64,000 nt of DNA from Butyricicoccus_A sp963620595 (GCA_963620595.1 CAVFAY010000009.1:26071-90070); one strand, 5' to 3'. Positions 8,770-17,902 are shown, numbered from the stretch's first letter. Numbers and translations: made by a program. The notes: a model not told the origin generated them from the sequence alone.

Positions 8770-9831
8770 TCAGATATAATATTCACATTCTTCTGTCTCG
8801 CCGACATCGCGGCAGCTCTCTCGACGAATCAGCTGTGCTTCCAGCTCGATTCGCGTTATAGATTTGTGCCCGCCATTGATACGATCCAACAGTAAGAATA
8901 GTGCATATCGCGCCATTTCCTCCTTTGGCAAATGTACCGTCGTCAGCATCGGTGTTGTCTCTTGTGCTTCCGCAATATCATCGCTGGAAATAATAGACGG
9001 ATGATAATACGTGCGCTTATACTGAGACAAATATTTCAGCATACCCAACGCGATAATATCATGCGCACAATAAATAGCAGTCGGTGCAAACGACTGGTGT
9101 GACAGTTGTTCCATAATATGAAAGCCGTTTTCCTCTTTTGCCTGCGCTTGAATCATATATTCCGAATAAATCGGAATATCATACTTCTCGAGCGCCCGCT
9201 GAAAGCCGATAAACCGCGCCTCTCCATGACATTCTCCCACATAGCAAATGCGCCGATGTCCCAGATGGATAAGATGCTCTACGGCAGTCGCTGCAATCTT
9301 TTTGCCGTCACACAAAACCTCATCTATTTCATAGTTGGTCGAATTTCGATTGACGGAAACCAAATATCGGCACCGTTTTTTTAATGCCTGTAATCCCTGC
9401 TGGCTGCATTTTCCGACAATAATCAGTCCATCCAATCTTTGCTGATGGGCAAACATCTGTTCAGCTTCTCTTTCCACGGCGGTAGAAACCTCCAAAGAGA
9501 ACTCTGGACGGTACCAAATTTTAGACAACAAACAGCTATTGCGGTGAATTTCTCCTTCTAACAGACGCAGCAATTCCCGAAAAAACGGATCAATATCTGC
9601 TTCTCGTCCGCGGGTAACCAAAATCCCCAAATAGCGCAGCTTGGTTTGCGTCCTAGTTCCTTTCTTTAAATTTCGTGCCGCCTCATTCGGCACATAATTT
9701 AGCTGCCGCGCAGCATTTAAAATTGCCGTTCTCATTTCTTCTGATGAACAATGATAATTCGGATTATTCAGCACACGCGAAACTGTTGCCGGAGATACAC
9801 CGGCCAGCTGCGCAATGTGTTTGATCGACAT
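8770..9831 (-). CDS. LacI-family transcriptional regulator, second copy
   Basis: 353 residues. Standard LacI HTH at residues 1-50 (MSIKHIAQLAGVSPATVSRVLNN split by helix turns), then a GalR/EbgR-like effector-binding domain with DGLIIVGKC, LVSVNR, GHRRICYVGE and the ISSDDIAEAQ plus TTVHLPKEEMA segments. It has its own promoter (9914-9886) and lies between the first lacI gene and sigK. Its target genes are not obvious in this window. It is not a close duplicate of its neighbour; only the family architecture is shared. Confidence 0.87.
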   Translation of the reverse strand: MSIKHIAQLAGVSPATVSRVLNNPNYHCSSEEMRTAILNAARQLNYVPNEAARNLKKGTRTQTKLRYLGILVTRGREADIDPFFRELLRLLEGEIHRNSCLLSKIWYRPEFSLEVSTAVEREAEQMFAHQQRLDGLIIVGKCSQQGLQALKKRCRYLVSVNRNSTNYEIDEVLCDGKKIAATAVEHLIHLGHRRICYVGECHGEARFIGFQRALEKYDIPIYSEYMIQAQAKEENGFHIMEQLSHQSFAPTAIYCAHDIIALGMLKYLSQYKRTYYHPSIISSDDIAEAQETTPMLTTVHLPKEEMARYALFLLLDRINGGHKSITRIELEAQLIRRESCRDVGETEECEYYI

Positions 9832-9885
9832 AGCACTCCACCCCGTAATATAAATTCTAATTACAAGTTTTCCTATTGTTTTACT

Positions 9886-9914
9886 ATTATATCTATATTT
9901 TCTATTCCTGTCCA
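9886..9914 (-). promoter_or_regulatory. Promoter of the second lacI-type gene
   Basis: TGGACA (9914-9909), 17-base spacer, TATAAT (9891-9886) on the minus strand, 55 bases before the ATG. Confidence 0.6.
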
Positions 9915-9964
9915 GATTTTTTATAGAATTCCGAATTTATTCTGTGATTTTACCAAGATTTTCT

Positions 9965-9995
9965 GAATATTTTCACGATAAATGCACCAGACAAC
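9965..9995 (+). promoter_or_regulatory. Candidate sigma-E-type promoter of sigK
   Basis: GAATATT (9965-9971) and CAGACAAC (9988-9995), 16 bases apart, resemble the Bacillus sigma-E elements KMATATT and CATACAHT. In Bacillus sigK is first transcribed by sigma-E with SpoIIID. The -10 match is 6 of 8 and the spacing is one base longer than usual, so this is tentative. The downstream block is repeated at 2936-2963. Confidence 0.4.
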
Positions 9996-10040
9996 TTCTC
10001 TCAGCATATGTTAAAGCATTCTGAAGTGGAAGGTGATTGC

Positions 10041-10376
10041 ATGTTAATTTCTCTCACAACGGCACTTATCTGTGGTGCTGCTCTTTGCATTCTGCGTGTT
10101 TCTTCTCCCTCTGGCTCTTTTCCCCGTCCGCTTAGTGCCGAGCAGGAAGCTGCCTGTATTGCAGCTATGCAAAACGGTGACACACAAGCGCGTGAAATGC
10201 TTATCGAACACAATCTTCGTCTCGTTGCACATATTGTCAAAAAATACTATGCTGCTTCCTCAGAAACCGATGATCTGATTTCTATTGGAACTATCGGGTT
10301 AATCAAGGGCGTTTCTACTTTTGATCCGGATAAAAATGTACGTCTTGCCACTTATGTTTCCCGTTGTATTGAAAAT
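10041..10376 (+). CDS. sigK: Pro-sigma-K, 5' segment interrupted by the skin element
   Basis: Codons 1-112 of the mother-cell sporulation sigma factor. The start is ATG 10041 after GGAAGGTGA. Residues 1-25 are hydrophobic (MLISLTTALICGAALCILRV) like the pro-sequence that SpoIVFB removes in Bacillus. Then come FPRPLS, the LIEHNLRLVAHIVKKY region-2 core and DLISIGTIGLIKG, ending in ATYVSRCIEN. Known SigK continues RCIENEILMH; here the frame runs into 52 unrelated residues and stops at 10532. The missing half is at 44061-44417. Precise excision restores a 230-residue protein, close to the 230-240 of the family. In the unexcised state only an inactive fragment can be made. Confidence 0.93.
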
Positions 10377-10384
10377 CCAATACA
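10365..10384. other. attL of the skin element
   Basis: TGTATTG (10365-10371) and CAATACA (10378-10384) are perfect inverted arms around AAAATC. The symmetry centre falls between the two A of codon AAT (10374-10375). The left arm is sigK coding sequence and the right arm is element sequence. This fits a large-serine-recombinase site with an AA crossover dinucleotide. Confidence 0.75.
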
Positions 10385-10474
10385 CTCGCCGATGCGTTTA
10401 TTCCTGTTAATTGGAAGATTCTTTTCCAATTTTCTGAAACACAATACTTATTATGCAACACAGGCGAACATAAT

Positions 10475-10996
10475 GTGCGGTATGCACCTCTATGTATTCA
10501 CAGCTTTCCTCTCGTTGCACCTCGAAAGCTAATAGACGCTTTATCCTTTAACAAACGACATCCAGACTATACAAAAATTAGCACGGTTTCCGATCGTCTG
10601 CGCTGGTGTCGGCATCACTGTGGATTCACGCAACAGGATGTTGCCGATGCAATTGGTATCTCCCGCAACAGCTATGCAGATTTCGAGTGTGGCCGACTTT
10701 CCTGTTACCCCAAACATTTATTGGACAAGTTGGCAACTTTATATCGTATCCCTGTATACGATCTGCTTGATGACTATAATCGTTTCTTATACGATGGGCA
10801 AGAGAAACAAATAAAGGCTTATCGCACTTCTCTCGGTTTGAACAAAAAGGAATTTGCTCAATTTCTCCACATAGATGCCGGACTGCTTCACAATTGGGAA
10901 AGCGGGCAAAAACAAATGAGCTTTCATTCATGGAAAAAGCATTTTAAAAGTTTAAAGTTTTCGGAATTAAATTCCCAATCAAGTAAGAAGCAGTAA
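10475..10996 (+). CDS. XRE-type protein with two helix-turn-helix domains
   Basis: 173 residues from GTG 10475, the only usable start; its ribosome site (AGGCGA) is weak. Two HTH domains are visible: SDRLRWCRHHCGFTQQDVAD with ISRNSYADFECG (about 40-95), and KAYRTSLGLNKKEFAQFL with LLHNWESGQ (about 112-155). Two XRE folds in tandem are typical of phage or mobile-element regulators. The frame is open upstream to the element end at 10377. After excision it would join, in frame, the recombinase frame that ends at the other side. It may therefore be an independent regulator, a C-terminal extension made only from the circle, or a decaying gene. Confidence 0.6.
   Translation: MRYAPLCIHSFPLVAPRKLIDALSFNKRHPDYTKISTVSDRLRWCRHHCGFTQQDVADAIGISRNSYADFECGRLSCYPKHLLDKLATLYRIPVYDLLDDYNRFLYDGQEKQIKAYRTSLGLNKKEFAQFLHIDAGLLHNWESGQKQMSFHSWKKHFKSLKFSELNSQSSKKQ
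10963..10975. repeat. GGAATT-A-AATTCC palindrome, copy 1
   Basis: A 13-bp odd palindrome inside the 3' end of the XRE frame. The 20 bases from 10959 are identical to those at 33064-33083. Other copies are at 35935, 39550 and 41947, with a diverged form at 33564. Confidence 0.6.
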
Positions 10997-11589
10997 CTAT
11001 CCGCCGTCCTCTCACACCATCATACGTACTGTTCATTACAGAGCTGTTTCAATAGTTGACGTACATTGACTGATAGACTGTGGCTAAATCATAAAATCCG
11101 CAGTTTATTAGTCTTCAAACTGCCTCGTCAAGCGTATAATGAAATAAAACAAGATTTTTGTTGCCAAGAATGTTGTGCTCTCGGTAGATTTTTATGCAGC
11201 AAATACTATCCGGTACTTTTCCATCAACGCAACGACACCCAAATTTTGCTACATCCGTTGAGTGTTGTAATAGTGTGAATGATACTATAATACTTGTCCA
11301 CGATGACACTGAATTAGTTTACCACTAACATAAATTCCTTGTAAAATATAGAGATAACTCTAGAAGCAAATTGCCGGTGAATCACAGAGGTCAATCGCAA
11401 AACGTCTTGAAATATCTAGATAGACCGTTAAAAAATATTGCGAAGAAAATACAATGCTGGGTGTTAGAAAAGCATATCTTCGTACTCTCAGTGTTATCAC
11501 CCCGGAGATTGAAAGCTTCATTCGAGGATGCTTGGAATCTGGCCAGACAGAAGGTCTTCAAAAGCAAACACATACAGCAAAGAGAATAT
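10997..11589. other. Degenerate stretch between the XRE gene and IS21 debris
   Basis: About 590 bases with only short open frames on both strands and no ribosome sites. No domain or repeat was recognised. It is probably decayed mobile DNA. Confidence 0.5.
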
Positions 11590-11906
11590 ATATGTTCTCA
11601 ACTAATTTTTGTAATGTAACCAGCGGTAATGAGAAAGGATTGGTTGAGAATCTGATCGGATACAGCCGAAAAAACTTTTTGATTTCTGTTCCCAGAGTTA
11701 ATTCTATAGACAGCTTAAACCGAAAGCTTTTGGAAGATTGTCTGCAATATCGCAGCACACATATAATACAAAGCAGATCTCAGTCTGTCAAAGATATGTA
11801 TGTTACAGACAAATCTTGTCTTCATTCCATTGCGCCATATAAATATGACATAGCAGCATTGTTCTTACCAGCAACAGATATTTTAGCAATCTGGGCGAAC
11901 TTCTGA
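11590..11906 (+). pseudogene. IS21 istA transposase, C-terminal fragment
   Basis: The frame encodes FCNVTSGNEKGLVENLIGYS, followed by SRKNFLISVPRVNS and SLNRKLLEDCLQYRS. These match the C-terminal part of IS21-family IstA (the GNEKG-VE catalytic Glu region and the following helix). The N-terminal half is absent here, and the frame is joined directly to istB debris. An unrelated minus-strand istA fragment is at 29868-30625. Confidence 0.7.
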
Positions 11907-12057
11907 GCGATAATGTGATTGCCATTGCTCTCTTGAATCGCTTGCTTCACCATGCTCATGTTAGAAATATACGAGGACAAACATATCGTCTAAAGGATCG
12001 TTTGAAATCTGGCATGCCTACAGCACCGCCGACAGATATTCCGGCGATTTTGTGACC
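11885..12057 (+). pseudogene. IS21 istB ATPase, C-terminal fragment
   Basis: The frame reads NLGELLSDNVIAIALLNRLL, then HHAHVRNIRGQTYRLKDR, ending at TGA 12057. This is the C-terminal end of IstB (the D-x-x-I-A-x-A-x-L-x-R-L-L-H-H pattern). Most of istB, including Walker A, has been deleted. Confidence 0.7.
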
Positions 12058-12072
12058 GGCTTCAGATTCCCA

Positions 12073-12129
12073 GCGTTGGTGTCATTTTTTATCCGGCGTT
12101 TTTCAATTATTTTTTAACCGGCGTTGACA
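12073..12129. repeat. IS21-type right end, copy 1 of a 57-bp direct repeat
   Basis: Contains two CCGGCGTT boxes 24 bases apart and ends in GTTGACA, typical of multi-repeat IS21 termini. It follows the istB fragment as expected. Bases 41885-41941 match it at 54 of 57 positions in the same orientation. Confidence 0.7.
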
Positions 12130-12211
12130 TGTTTTGAACATGAATTCCAACAGTCCTTATCGTGCAGAATTCGCAGCTCAGTCTGCTTATCCGCCAAATA
12201 CTCGAAAGAGG

Positions 12212-12290
12212 TAAATTGATTCAGCATCAAAATTGTTTACATGGTAAACTTATTTAGTATCAAATTTTAGTAAACAAATTCAGTGTCAAT
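12212..12290. repeat. Three degenerate direct repeats, TAAA-N3-ATTYAG-Y-R-TCAA
   Basis: Copies start at 12212, 12245 and 12271. They look like transposase-binding repeats at the end of another IS21-like element whose genes are gone. Confidence 0.5.
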
Positions 12291-12427
12291 GGCGAAGAAA
12301 TTCATTGACATTCACAATCCCTTCGCAAGATCTCTCTTCCTTTGCAGTCTATGTTATTTGAGATTATTTTCTATATTGATAAGGCTGTATCCAGTTGCCA
12401 CTAAAATTTATGCTTACATTCAAATTA

Positions 12428-12860
12428 CCGAAAGGGCATGCTGTCTGTGAATTGCAGTCAGCACGCCCTTTAACTTCGCCTTAATTCTAAGGTTATTATA
12501 GTAATCCAAATATTCAATTAATTCTCATCTAAAATATGTTCGATGTGTTGAAACTCTTATAAATGCAGCAATTCACTCCTGAGCAAGCCAAATAAATTTT
12601 CAATTACGATGTTGACCAGCATAGTTGTCACCATACGCAACTAGGTATGAACTGAGATCGTATAGCTGACCCAATGCTATGTAGTTTAAGGCCGAGAGAC
12701 ACATAGAGTTTCCTACCGAATAAGTAGAGTTCTGTCACATCCGTAACCCATTCTTGATTTAGTTTGTCTGCACGGAAATCCCTGTTTAGCAGATAGTGCA
12801 AATTACGGTTATGCAACTCTACTGCAAAGATATCTGTATTGCGATATCCGCACGTGCTGA
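12428..12860 (-). pseudogene. IS3-family orfB transposase remnant
   Basis: From about 12860 the frame encodes NRNLHYLLNRDFRADKLNQ and then EWVTDVTELYLFGRKLYVS, the first catalytic Asp region of the IS3/IS150 integrase core. It then breaks. Near 12440-12530 another frame gives IEYLDYYNNLRIKAKLKG, the usual OrfB C-terminus. Frameshifts and deletions separate the two. The hairpin at 12431-12471 lies inside this debris. Bases 12861-13119 hold nothing recognisable. Confidence 0.65.
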
Positions 12861-13119
12861 TTGATATTCAGTCTCTATAAACTTTATTCCATTCGAATAA
12901 CCTTCAATTCTCGTATAAACGGCAATTAACTTTTATCAAGTCGGTTATCGTTTACGCATTGTCCGAGATCATTTTTATGTTTAATGGCATATATCCGAAT
13001 TCGATTAGAAATTCACCTTTTCTTACCGAGTCATTCAAAGCTCGCTATTTTGATACATTTAATACAGTAAAATCATAAAATTTACCACAATATATTACAA
13101 ACAGATAAAAATTCTGTTT

Positions 13120-13878
13120 TCATTGATAAGAACTTACTTTATCCCAATCAATATCTTGATATAATATTTTTTTACAAATTAAATTTCCAGAAGAATCATA
13201 TACATCAAGATTACTTGCAATAATATTGGTAGCCCAATCAGTCAATCTACTATAATCACCAATCTGCTCCCAATTACTCGATCCTTTCAAACAAAACTGA
13301 TTGCATCTCTTCGAACTTGAAGTGTCATTTAATTCTATAGAAGAATCCCATACAAAATAAAGATTTTCCGATGATATCGACGAATCAATGGTAGAAGCTT
13401 CAACTCTATTATCACGATTACCCTCTGTAAAGATGATCCAATATTTTTGCTTAAATGGTGAATTTTCGTTTTCATAAAAATCAACCTGTTTTGTTGTCGA
13501 CTCCGACTTCTCTTCTTTTTCAGTATTCGTTGCTAAGTCAATATCTGTGCTGGCTTTTTTTTCAGCAAAATCATTATATTTCAGTGCAGAAGAATATTCA
13601 ATATTAGGGCGAATCATAAGGAAATATACTACCATCCCTACTATAATAATTAATATGATAGACATAATCATTATTTTTGTCTTATTTCTTTTGGTCTGTT
13701 TTTCTTTTTCAAGTTCTTCTTTTTTAATCTGATCTGCACGATCGTTTTCTTGCCGTATTTCATTCCAAAACTCATCCGTATTCTGAGAATCTTTTGAATC
13801 TTGTGTTATATTTTGCCCACATCCCGAACAAAATACAGCAGTATCTGGTATAGTCTTTTTGCAATATGGACATATCAT
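13120..13878 (-). CDS. Zinc-ribbon, single-pass membrane protein (last gene of the effector island)
   Basis: 252 residues. N-terminal zinc ribbon (residues 2-24, CPYCKK and CSGCGQ: two CxxC pairs), a charged linker, one transmembrane helix at about 66-91 rich in Ile/Met/Val, then about 160 residues that should lie outside the cytoplasm. The first 40 residues resemble the upstream gene product (CPYCGKK ... CTECGQNI), so the two are probably paralogues with different outer domains. Tenth and last gene of the minus-strand operon. The topology suggests a membrane tether or receptor for the two-ATPase machinery. The outer domain was not recognised. Confidence 0.75.
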   Translation of the reverse strand: MICPYCKKTIPDTAVFCSGCGQNITQDSKDSQNTDEFWNEIRQENDRADQIKKEELEKEKQTKRNKTKIMIMSIILIIIVGMVVYFLMIRPNIEYSSALKYNDFAEKKASTDIDLATNTEKEEKSESTTKQVDFYENENSPFKQKYWIIFTEGNRDNRVEASTIDSSISSENLYFVWDSSIELNDTSSSKRCNQFCLKGSSNWEQIGDYSRLTDWATNIIASNLDVYDSSGNLICKKILYQDIDWDKVSSYQ

Positions 13879-13936
13879 AAAACCGTCTCCGTCTTTCTAA
13901 TTTTTACACCAAATGCTTCTTATAATTTATTGTTTG

Positions 13937-14527
13937 TTATCTTGATATTCCTGTTGGCATATTATTATTGACTTTTAATTCATATGTTGCCCCGTTAGTT
14001 TCAATAGAATATACTCCTGTTATAGATCTGGATACGGTATAACCATATGTACCTTCATAAATAGGTTTCTCATCATTTTCTTTAGGTCCAATAGTCTCAA
14101 TATATGCATAATCCAATGACGAATCATCTTTGAATGTTAATTGCCAATACTCATGATGAATCCACCCTAAACCTTCCATATGTTCATCATGCGCCGTAAA
14201 TGTTTGCCCCACAAGATTTTTCTTTATTTCTGCAACCATATTCCGAGAATACGATCGATATCCCAGAAATCCCCAAACTATAGTAACAATTATTATACCC
14301 ACAAAAACAAATAAAATTGTCCTTCTGTTTGCCCGAATTCTCCTCCCACTAGCAATTTGCCTTTCAAACTGCTTTTGTTCCTGAACTCTCTGCATATCGT
14401 CTTTATTTACTTCAGACCAGTACATATCCGTATTCTTCGTGGAAACACTGTTTGTTATATTTTGTCCACATTCTGTACAAAAACCAGAAGTAATATCAAT
14501 TTTTTTACCACAATAAGGACATTTCAT
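13937..14527 (-). CDS. Zinc-ribbon, single-pass membrane protein (paralogue)
   Basis: 196 residues from ATG 14527, eight bases after AGGAG; an in-frame GTG at 14536 is too close to that site. Zinc ribbon (KCPYCGKKI and FCTECGQNI) at 1-24, linker with a basic patch before a transmembrane helix at about 68-90 (TILFVFVGIIIVTIVWGF), then a compact beta-rich outer domain of about 100 residues. Same plan as the next gene at 13120-13878. Only 11 bases separate it from the upstream gene, so the operon is tight. Function unknown; likely a membrane component of the island system. Confidence 0.75.
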   Translation of the reverse strand: MKCPYCGKKIDITSGFCTECGQNITNSVSTKNTDMYWSEVNKDDMQRVQEQKQFERQIASGRRIRANRRTILFVFVGIIIVTIVWGFLGYRSYSRNMVAEIKKNLVGQTFTAHDEHMEGLGWIHHEYWQLTFKDDSSLDYAYIETIGPKENDEKPIYEGTYGYTVSRSITGVYSIETNGATYELKVNNNMPTGISR

Positions 14528-14538
14528 CTCAACCACTC

Positions 14539-15675
14539 CTAATAAACTGTAAAGGTTCCTTCATGAACTGGACCTGTGCCAACACGAAGAGAATATCTGT
14601 ATAATCCGGAATTCCATTTACCTTTTTCCGAAAAACCAATACCAGGCCAACAAGCAATAGTATTTGCATTTAACTGGTACAAAATATATTTATTGCAAAA
14701 CGTTGAATTATCTTCTAAACAAGTTACTTTTATAAAGATTTGAACAACCGTCTTTTCACCTGGTTCGTCAACAAATAATTTGAAATATACATATTCTAGA
14801 TTACTTTTGTCAAACGAAAGTGAGTATTCCTCGCGATCACTTTCTAGAGCCCCTGTTGCTTTAGATGCAAATAGTTTTAAATCTTTTACGGGTACCCCTG
14901 ACTTTTTTATTTTCCCATTATAAAAATAGAAATTCTGGCTATACACATTCTCACTGTCAAACTCTATTCTCCATTGATATGTTTTATTAGCGTACGCATA
15001 AAAATTTTTGTTTCCCCACCCCGATGTCCTAAACCAAGTATCTCCAGGTTTTAGCTGACATTCATCGTTAAAGACTTCAGAAAATGGCTTATCTCCATCA
15101 TATATTCGTGAACGAACAGACAACGTACATGCCTTTTTTACAGGTTGAATAAAAACCTTTGCATTAAGATAATCTATATCACCCGATGTAAAACGATAAC
15201 CACTATAACCACATCCCTCAAAAGTCATACTCTTAAAGTGTATCTTTTCATCATTGTCTGAACAATTGTTTTCATCCTCATTGTCATCATCGTCTTTGTT
15301 TTCATCCTCTGAATACAAAAAAGATTCTTCTTTCAAATATTTATTTGAATATCCTGCCTCAACACATTTATCTAAATCTTCAATATCTTCAGCATTTCCT
15401 TTTTTCATTATTAACTTAATATCCAAGTATAGTCCCCTAATCAGATAATTAGTTATCTGCATATTTCCGAGTTCTTGCAACACTATGTCTGGTTGTGCAG
15501 TAGTTCCTTTTCCCAAAAATCGCATTGCATAGAGATAAGGCTTTACCTCTTTTAAATGCTCTAAGTGTGAAAAACGTTCATAAATATCTTCATATTCATA
15601 TGCTTCCAAACAGCTATCAGCATATGAACTTTCCAGTTCCTCAAACATGTATTGTTCGAAAAAATTCATATCCAC
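14539..15675 (-). CDS. Island protein with helical N-terminus, acidic linker and two beta-rich domains
   Basis: 378 residues, family not recognised. Residues 1-115 are helical and look repeat-like (DIVLQELGN, EDLDKCVEAGYSNKYLKE). They are followed by a very acidic linker at about 120-145 (DENKDDDDNEDENN). From 150 to 378 there are aromatic beta-strands in two similar-sized blocks with W/Y motifs (GDTWFRTSGWGNKNFYAY, GKWNSGLYRYSL), suggesting two Ig- or jelly-roll-like sandwiches. No signal peptide or membrane segment. It follows the toxin and putative immunity genes and could be a chaperone, adaptor or second substrate. Confidence 0.65.
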   Translation of the reverse strand: MDMNFFEQYMFEELESSYADSCLEAYEYEDIYERFSHLEHLKEVKPYLYAMRFLGKGTTAQPDIVLQELGNMQITNYLIRGLYLDIKLIMKKGNAEDIEDLDKCVEAGYSNKYLKEESFLYSEDENKDDDDNEDENNCSDNDEKIHFKSMTFEGCGYSGYRFTSGDIDYLNAKVFIQPVKKACTLSVRSRIYDGDKPFSEVFNDECQLKPGDTWFRTSGWGNKNFYAYANKTYQWRIEFDSENVYSQNFYFYNGKIKKSGVPVKDLKLFASKATGALESDREEYSLSFDKSNLEYVYFKLFVDEPGEKTVVQIFIKVTCLEDNSTFCNKYILYQLNANTIACWPGIGFSEKGKWNSGLYRYSLRVGTGPVHEGTFTVY

Positions 15676-15697
15676 TATCCCTCGCTATACTATGTTT

Positions 15698-15973
15698 TTA
15701 AAATTGTGGATTAAGACAAATCTTAGCTTTTTCTGCTAAAACAGATAATTCTTCTTCACTCATGACAAATACTTGTTCTATCTCGCAATAATGAGTCTCT
15801 TTTACCCATTCTATAATCCAGGGAGCTATCCATTTGTTATATGTTAAGATTAATTTTTCATATTCAGAAATATCCTCTCCCTGAATTCCTCCAACATTTC
15901 CTATAATTTCACATGCCTTATCATCATTAGACTCACTTAGCCACCGTTCTATAATTGATTTACTTTCATACAT
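15698..15973 (-). CDS. Small acidic protein, candidate immunity to the ADP-ribosyltransferase effector
   Basis: 91 residues, net acidic and helical (IIERWLSESNDDKACEII, WIAPWIIEWVKETHYCEIEQ). No family recognised. It starts 25 bases after the effector gene stop. That is where polymorphic-toxin loci usually place the immunity gene, and the size and charge fit an inhibitor of a basic toxin domain. The immunity role is inferred from position only. Confidence 0.6.
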   Translation of the reverse strand: MYESKSIIERWLSESNDDKACEIIGNVGGIQGEDISEYEKLILTYNKWIAPWIIEWVKETHYCEIEQVFVMSEEELSVLAEKAKICLNPQF

Positions 15974-15997
15974 TCTCGTCCAGTCTCCATAAATAAC

Positions 15998-17875
15998 TTA
16001 TAATTCTATTGCATTTATATACAAAAATTGTTCTCCGCTAAACACATCACGTCTTGATATTTCGTAACTTACAGGAATGACACTTTGCTCTCCCGATATC
16101 AATACTTCATCTTCTCCTGAATATGTTGATATTCCTCTAATAGATGCGCCCATTTTAGTACCACTAATTCTAAATATCACTTTTATCTCACCTACTTTAG
16201 CTTTTCTTCTGGCAAATTTTTTTGCAATTTCTTTATCTGTAGACCATGATGCCACCCCCAACTGATCAATCATTCCACCCGTTTTTATTTTTAAAATAAA
16301 TTCCTTAGCCTTTTCTTCGCTTACATGAATCCCTCTAAATAGAGGATCTGTGTTTCCATATTTAGGAGCTCGTCTAATAAACTCTTCACAATTCTTGGCA
16401 TCTTGAAAATAGTCAGATTCATAGTCTGCATTCACTTGTGATTTTCTGATATCACTATCTGAACCAGAACTAAAAGCAATTACTGATTTTGCTAATTCTT
16501 CCGCCTTAGAAAAACTCTTAACTCCTGTAATATTCTTCACATACTCCGTTGCTAATGCCATATTTCCATTAGCAGACCTATCTCCGTGCGCCCCGATATT
16601 TGTATTATTTTCAATACTATCGTCAACACCCGAATAATATCGTGACATTTTATTCCAGCCATAAACTTTATTACTTTCACACATCAAAGGAACATGTAGA
16701 TTCGGATATACTGCCTTATGCAGTTTCTGCCATGTTGGATCTTGCGAATATTTCGAATAATCTCCCTTCCCATATCCATGCAGTGCCATATAAGCGCTTA
16801 ATTCTTTTAGCTGTGGTGAAATCACATGCGATGATACTTTACTCGAGTCATCACCATAAGGTCTATAGCCCCATGCTTCATTGTCTCCAATATATTTACC
16901 CTGTTTTGTATAATTATTCAAGTTAATCCAATCAGCAAAAGTATGTTTCCGTTCCCCTGTTTGATTTCTGATTGATATTGCTTGTTTTGCATTAACGCTG
17001 TTTTTATTTATTAAACCACATTTAGCAGAATTTCCGTCGTTGTGACTCTTCTGGCTTGATCCAAACATTGCACTTGCATTCCTAGCCCCTATATAAGAGT
17101 TACTTGATATTGAAGATTTTTGAGACGATGTAAAGTTAGGTCCTTTATAATTTGCATTGCCTCCTTTTGTATACTTAGACCTTCCACTAAAAGAACTAAC
17201 ACTCGATATCTGATTACTTTCTAAACTATTGCTCATAGGTTTTGTTGAAGCAATCATACTTGAAGATGCTATTGCAGCAGCACCAGTAGCGGTAGCAATT
17301 CCTATACCTCCACCGGTTCTACCACTACCCCCTTTACCGCCACTACTTATCTGCGTACTAGCTACACTGACATTTCCATCAAGAATTGATGCAGCCTGAG
17401 CCAATGCATCAAAGTTTTTTTGAAATAATTGATTCAAAGAAGCTCCAATAGAGGCCCATGCATCAGACATATCACTTGCTTTAGAAGCATCCTGTGATGT
17501 AATTCGAGCACGTTCCTGTATTTCATATAACGTCTGCTGCTTTTCTTCTTCGACCTCAGCATATTCTTGCTGTGCTTCTCGAAATTCTCCCGTTGTCTGA
17601 GATATTTCACTCTCAGTATCGGATAATTCTTTGTTTTTTTGATCAATTTGATTTTCTATTAATGCAATTAGTCTATAATCCGGTTCGCCATCTTCATCAG
17701 TATCACTTTCCGCAGCAATAAGTTCAGCATAAAGCGATGATAGTTCACTCTGCAGTGATCTTTTTCGACCTTTTAAACTTAAAAGAGTGTCGCTCAGCTT
17801 TTCTATCAAGGATTTTGCCGAGAGCTCATGAGATTTTATTTTCTCAGCCTTGCCAACAAATTCAACTGAACGCAT
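15998..17875 (-). CDS. Coiled-coil effector with C-terminal ADP-ribosyltransferase toxin domain
   Basis: 625 residues. Residues 1-125 are a long coiled coil reminiscent of LXG/WXG-type export domains, with a DxDxDGxxD calcium-loop-like motif at about 58-66. Residues 175-290 are Gly/Ser-rich and disordered. The C-terminal 115 residues match the R-S-E class of ADP-ribosyltransferases (C3/VIP2-like): Arg514 in LFRG, the S-W-S-T motif at 543-546, and the Glu588-x-Glu590 motif in SGEDEVLISG. All three key elements are present, so activity is plausible. It likely transfers ADP-ribose from NAD to a protein in a rival or host cell. It sits between the HerA-like ATPase gene and the small candidate immunity gene. 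No signal peptide, which implies a dedicated exporter. Confidence 0.78.
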   Translation of the reverse strand: MRSVEFVGKAEKIKSHELSAKSLIEKLSDTLLSLKGRKRSLQSELSSLYAELIAAESDTDEDGEPDYRLIALIENQIDQKNKELSDTESEISQTTGEFREAQQEYAEVEEEKQQTLYEIQERARITSQDASKASDMSDAWASIGASLNQLFQKNFDALAQAASILDGNVSVASTQISSGGKGGSGRTGGGIGIATATGAAAIASSSMIASTKPMSNSLESNQISSVSSFSGRSKYTKGGNANYKGPNFTSSQKSSISSNSYIGARNASAMFGSSQKSHNDGNSAKCGLINKNSVNAKQAISIRNQTGERKHTFADWINLNNYTKQGKYIGDNEAWGYRPYGDDSSKVSSHVISPQLKELSAYMALHGYGKGDYSKYSQDPTWQKLHKAVYPNLHVPLMCESNKVYGWNKMSRYYSGVDDSIENNTNIGAHGDRSANGNMALATEYVKNITGVKSFSKAEELAKSVIAFSSGSDSDIRKSQVNADYESDYFQDAKNCEEFIRRAPKYGNTDPLFRGIHVSEEKAKEFILKIKTGGMIDQLGVASWSTDKEIAKKFARRKAKVGEIKVIFRISGTKMGASIRGISTYSGEDEVLISGEQSVIPVSYEISRRDVFSGEQFLYINAIEL

Positions 17876-17902
17876 AGCTATTTCGACACCCTCCTCTTTT
17901 AG

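Noticed and set aside
10041..10532. Possibility that sigK is simply a frameshifted pseudogene
   Set aside because: The missing half is intact and in frame 33.7 kb away beside a SpoIVCA-type recombinase, with matching junctions. A skin element explains all of this.
12431..12471. Strong hairpin AAAGGGC...GCCCTTT
   Set aside because: It lies within IS3 orfB debris in the coding strand region, so it is more likely a transposase-gene feature than a free terminator.
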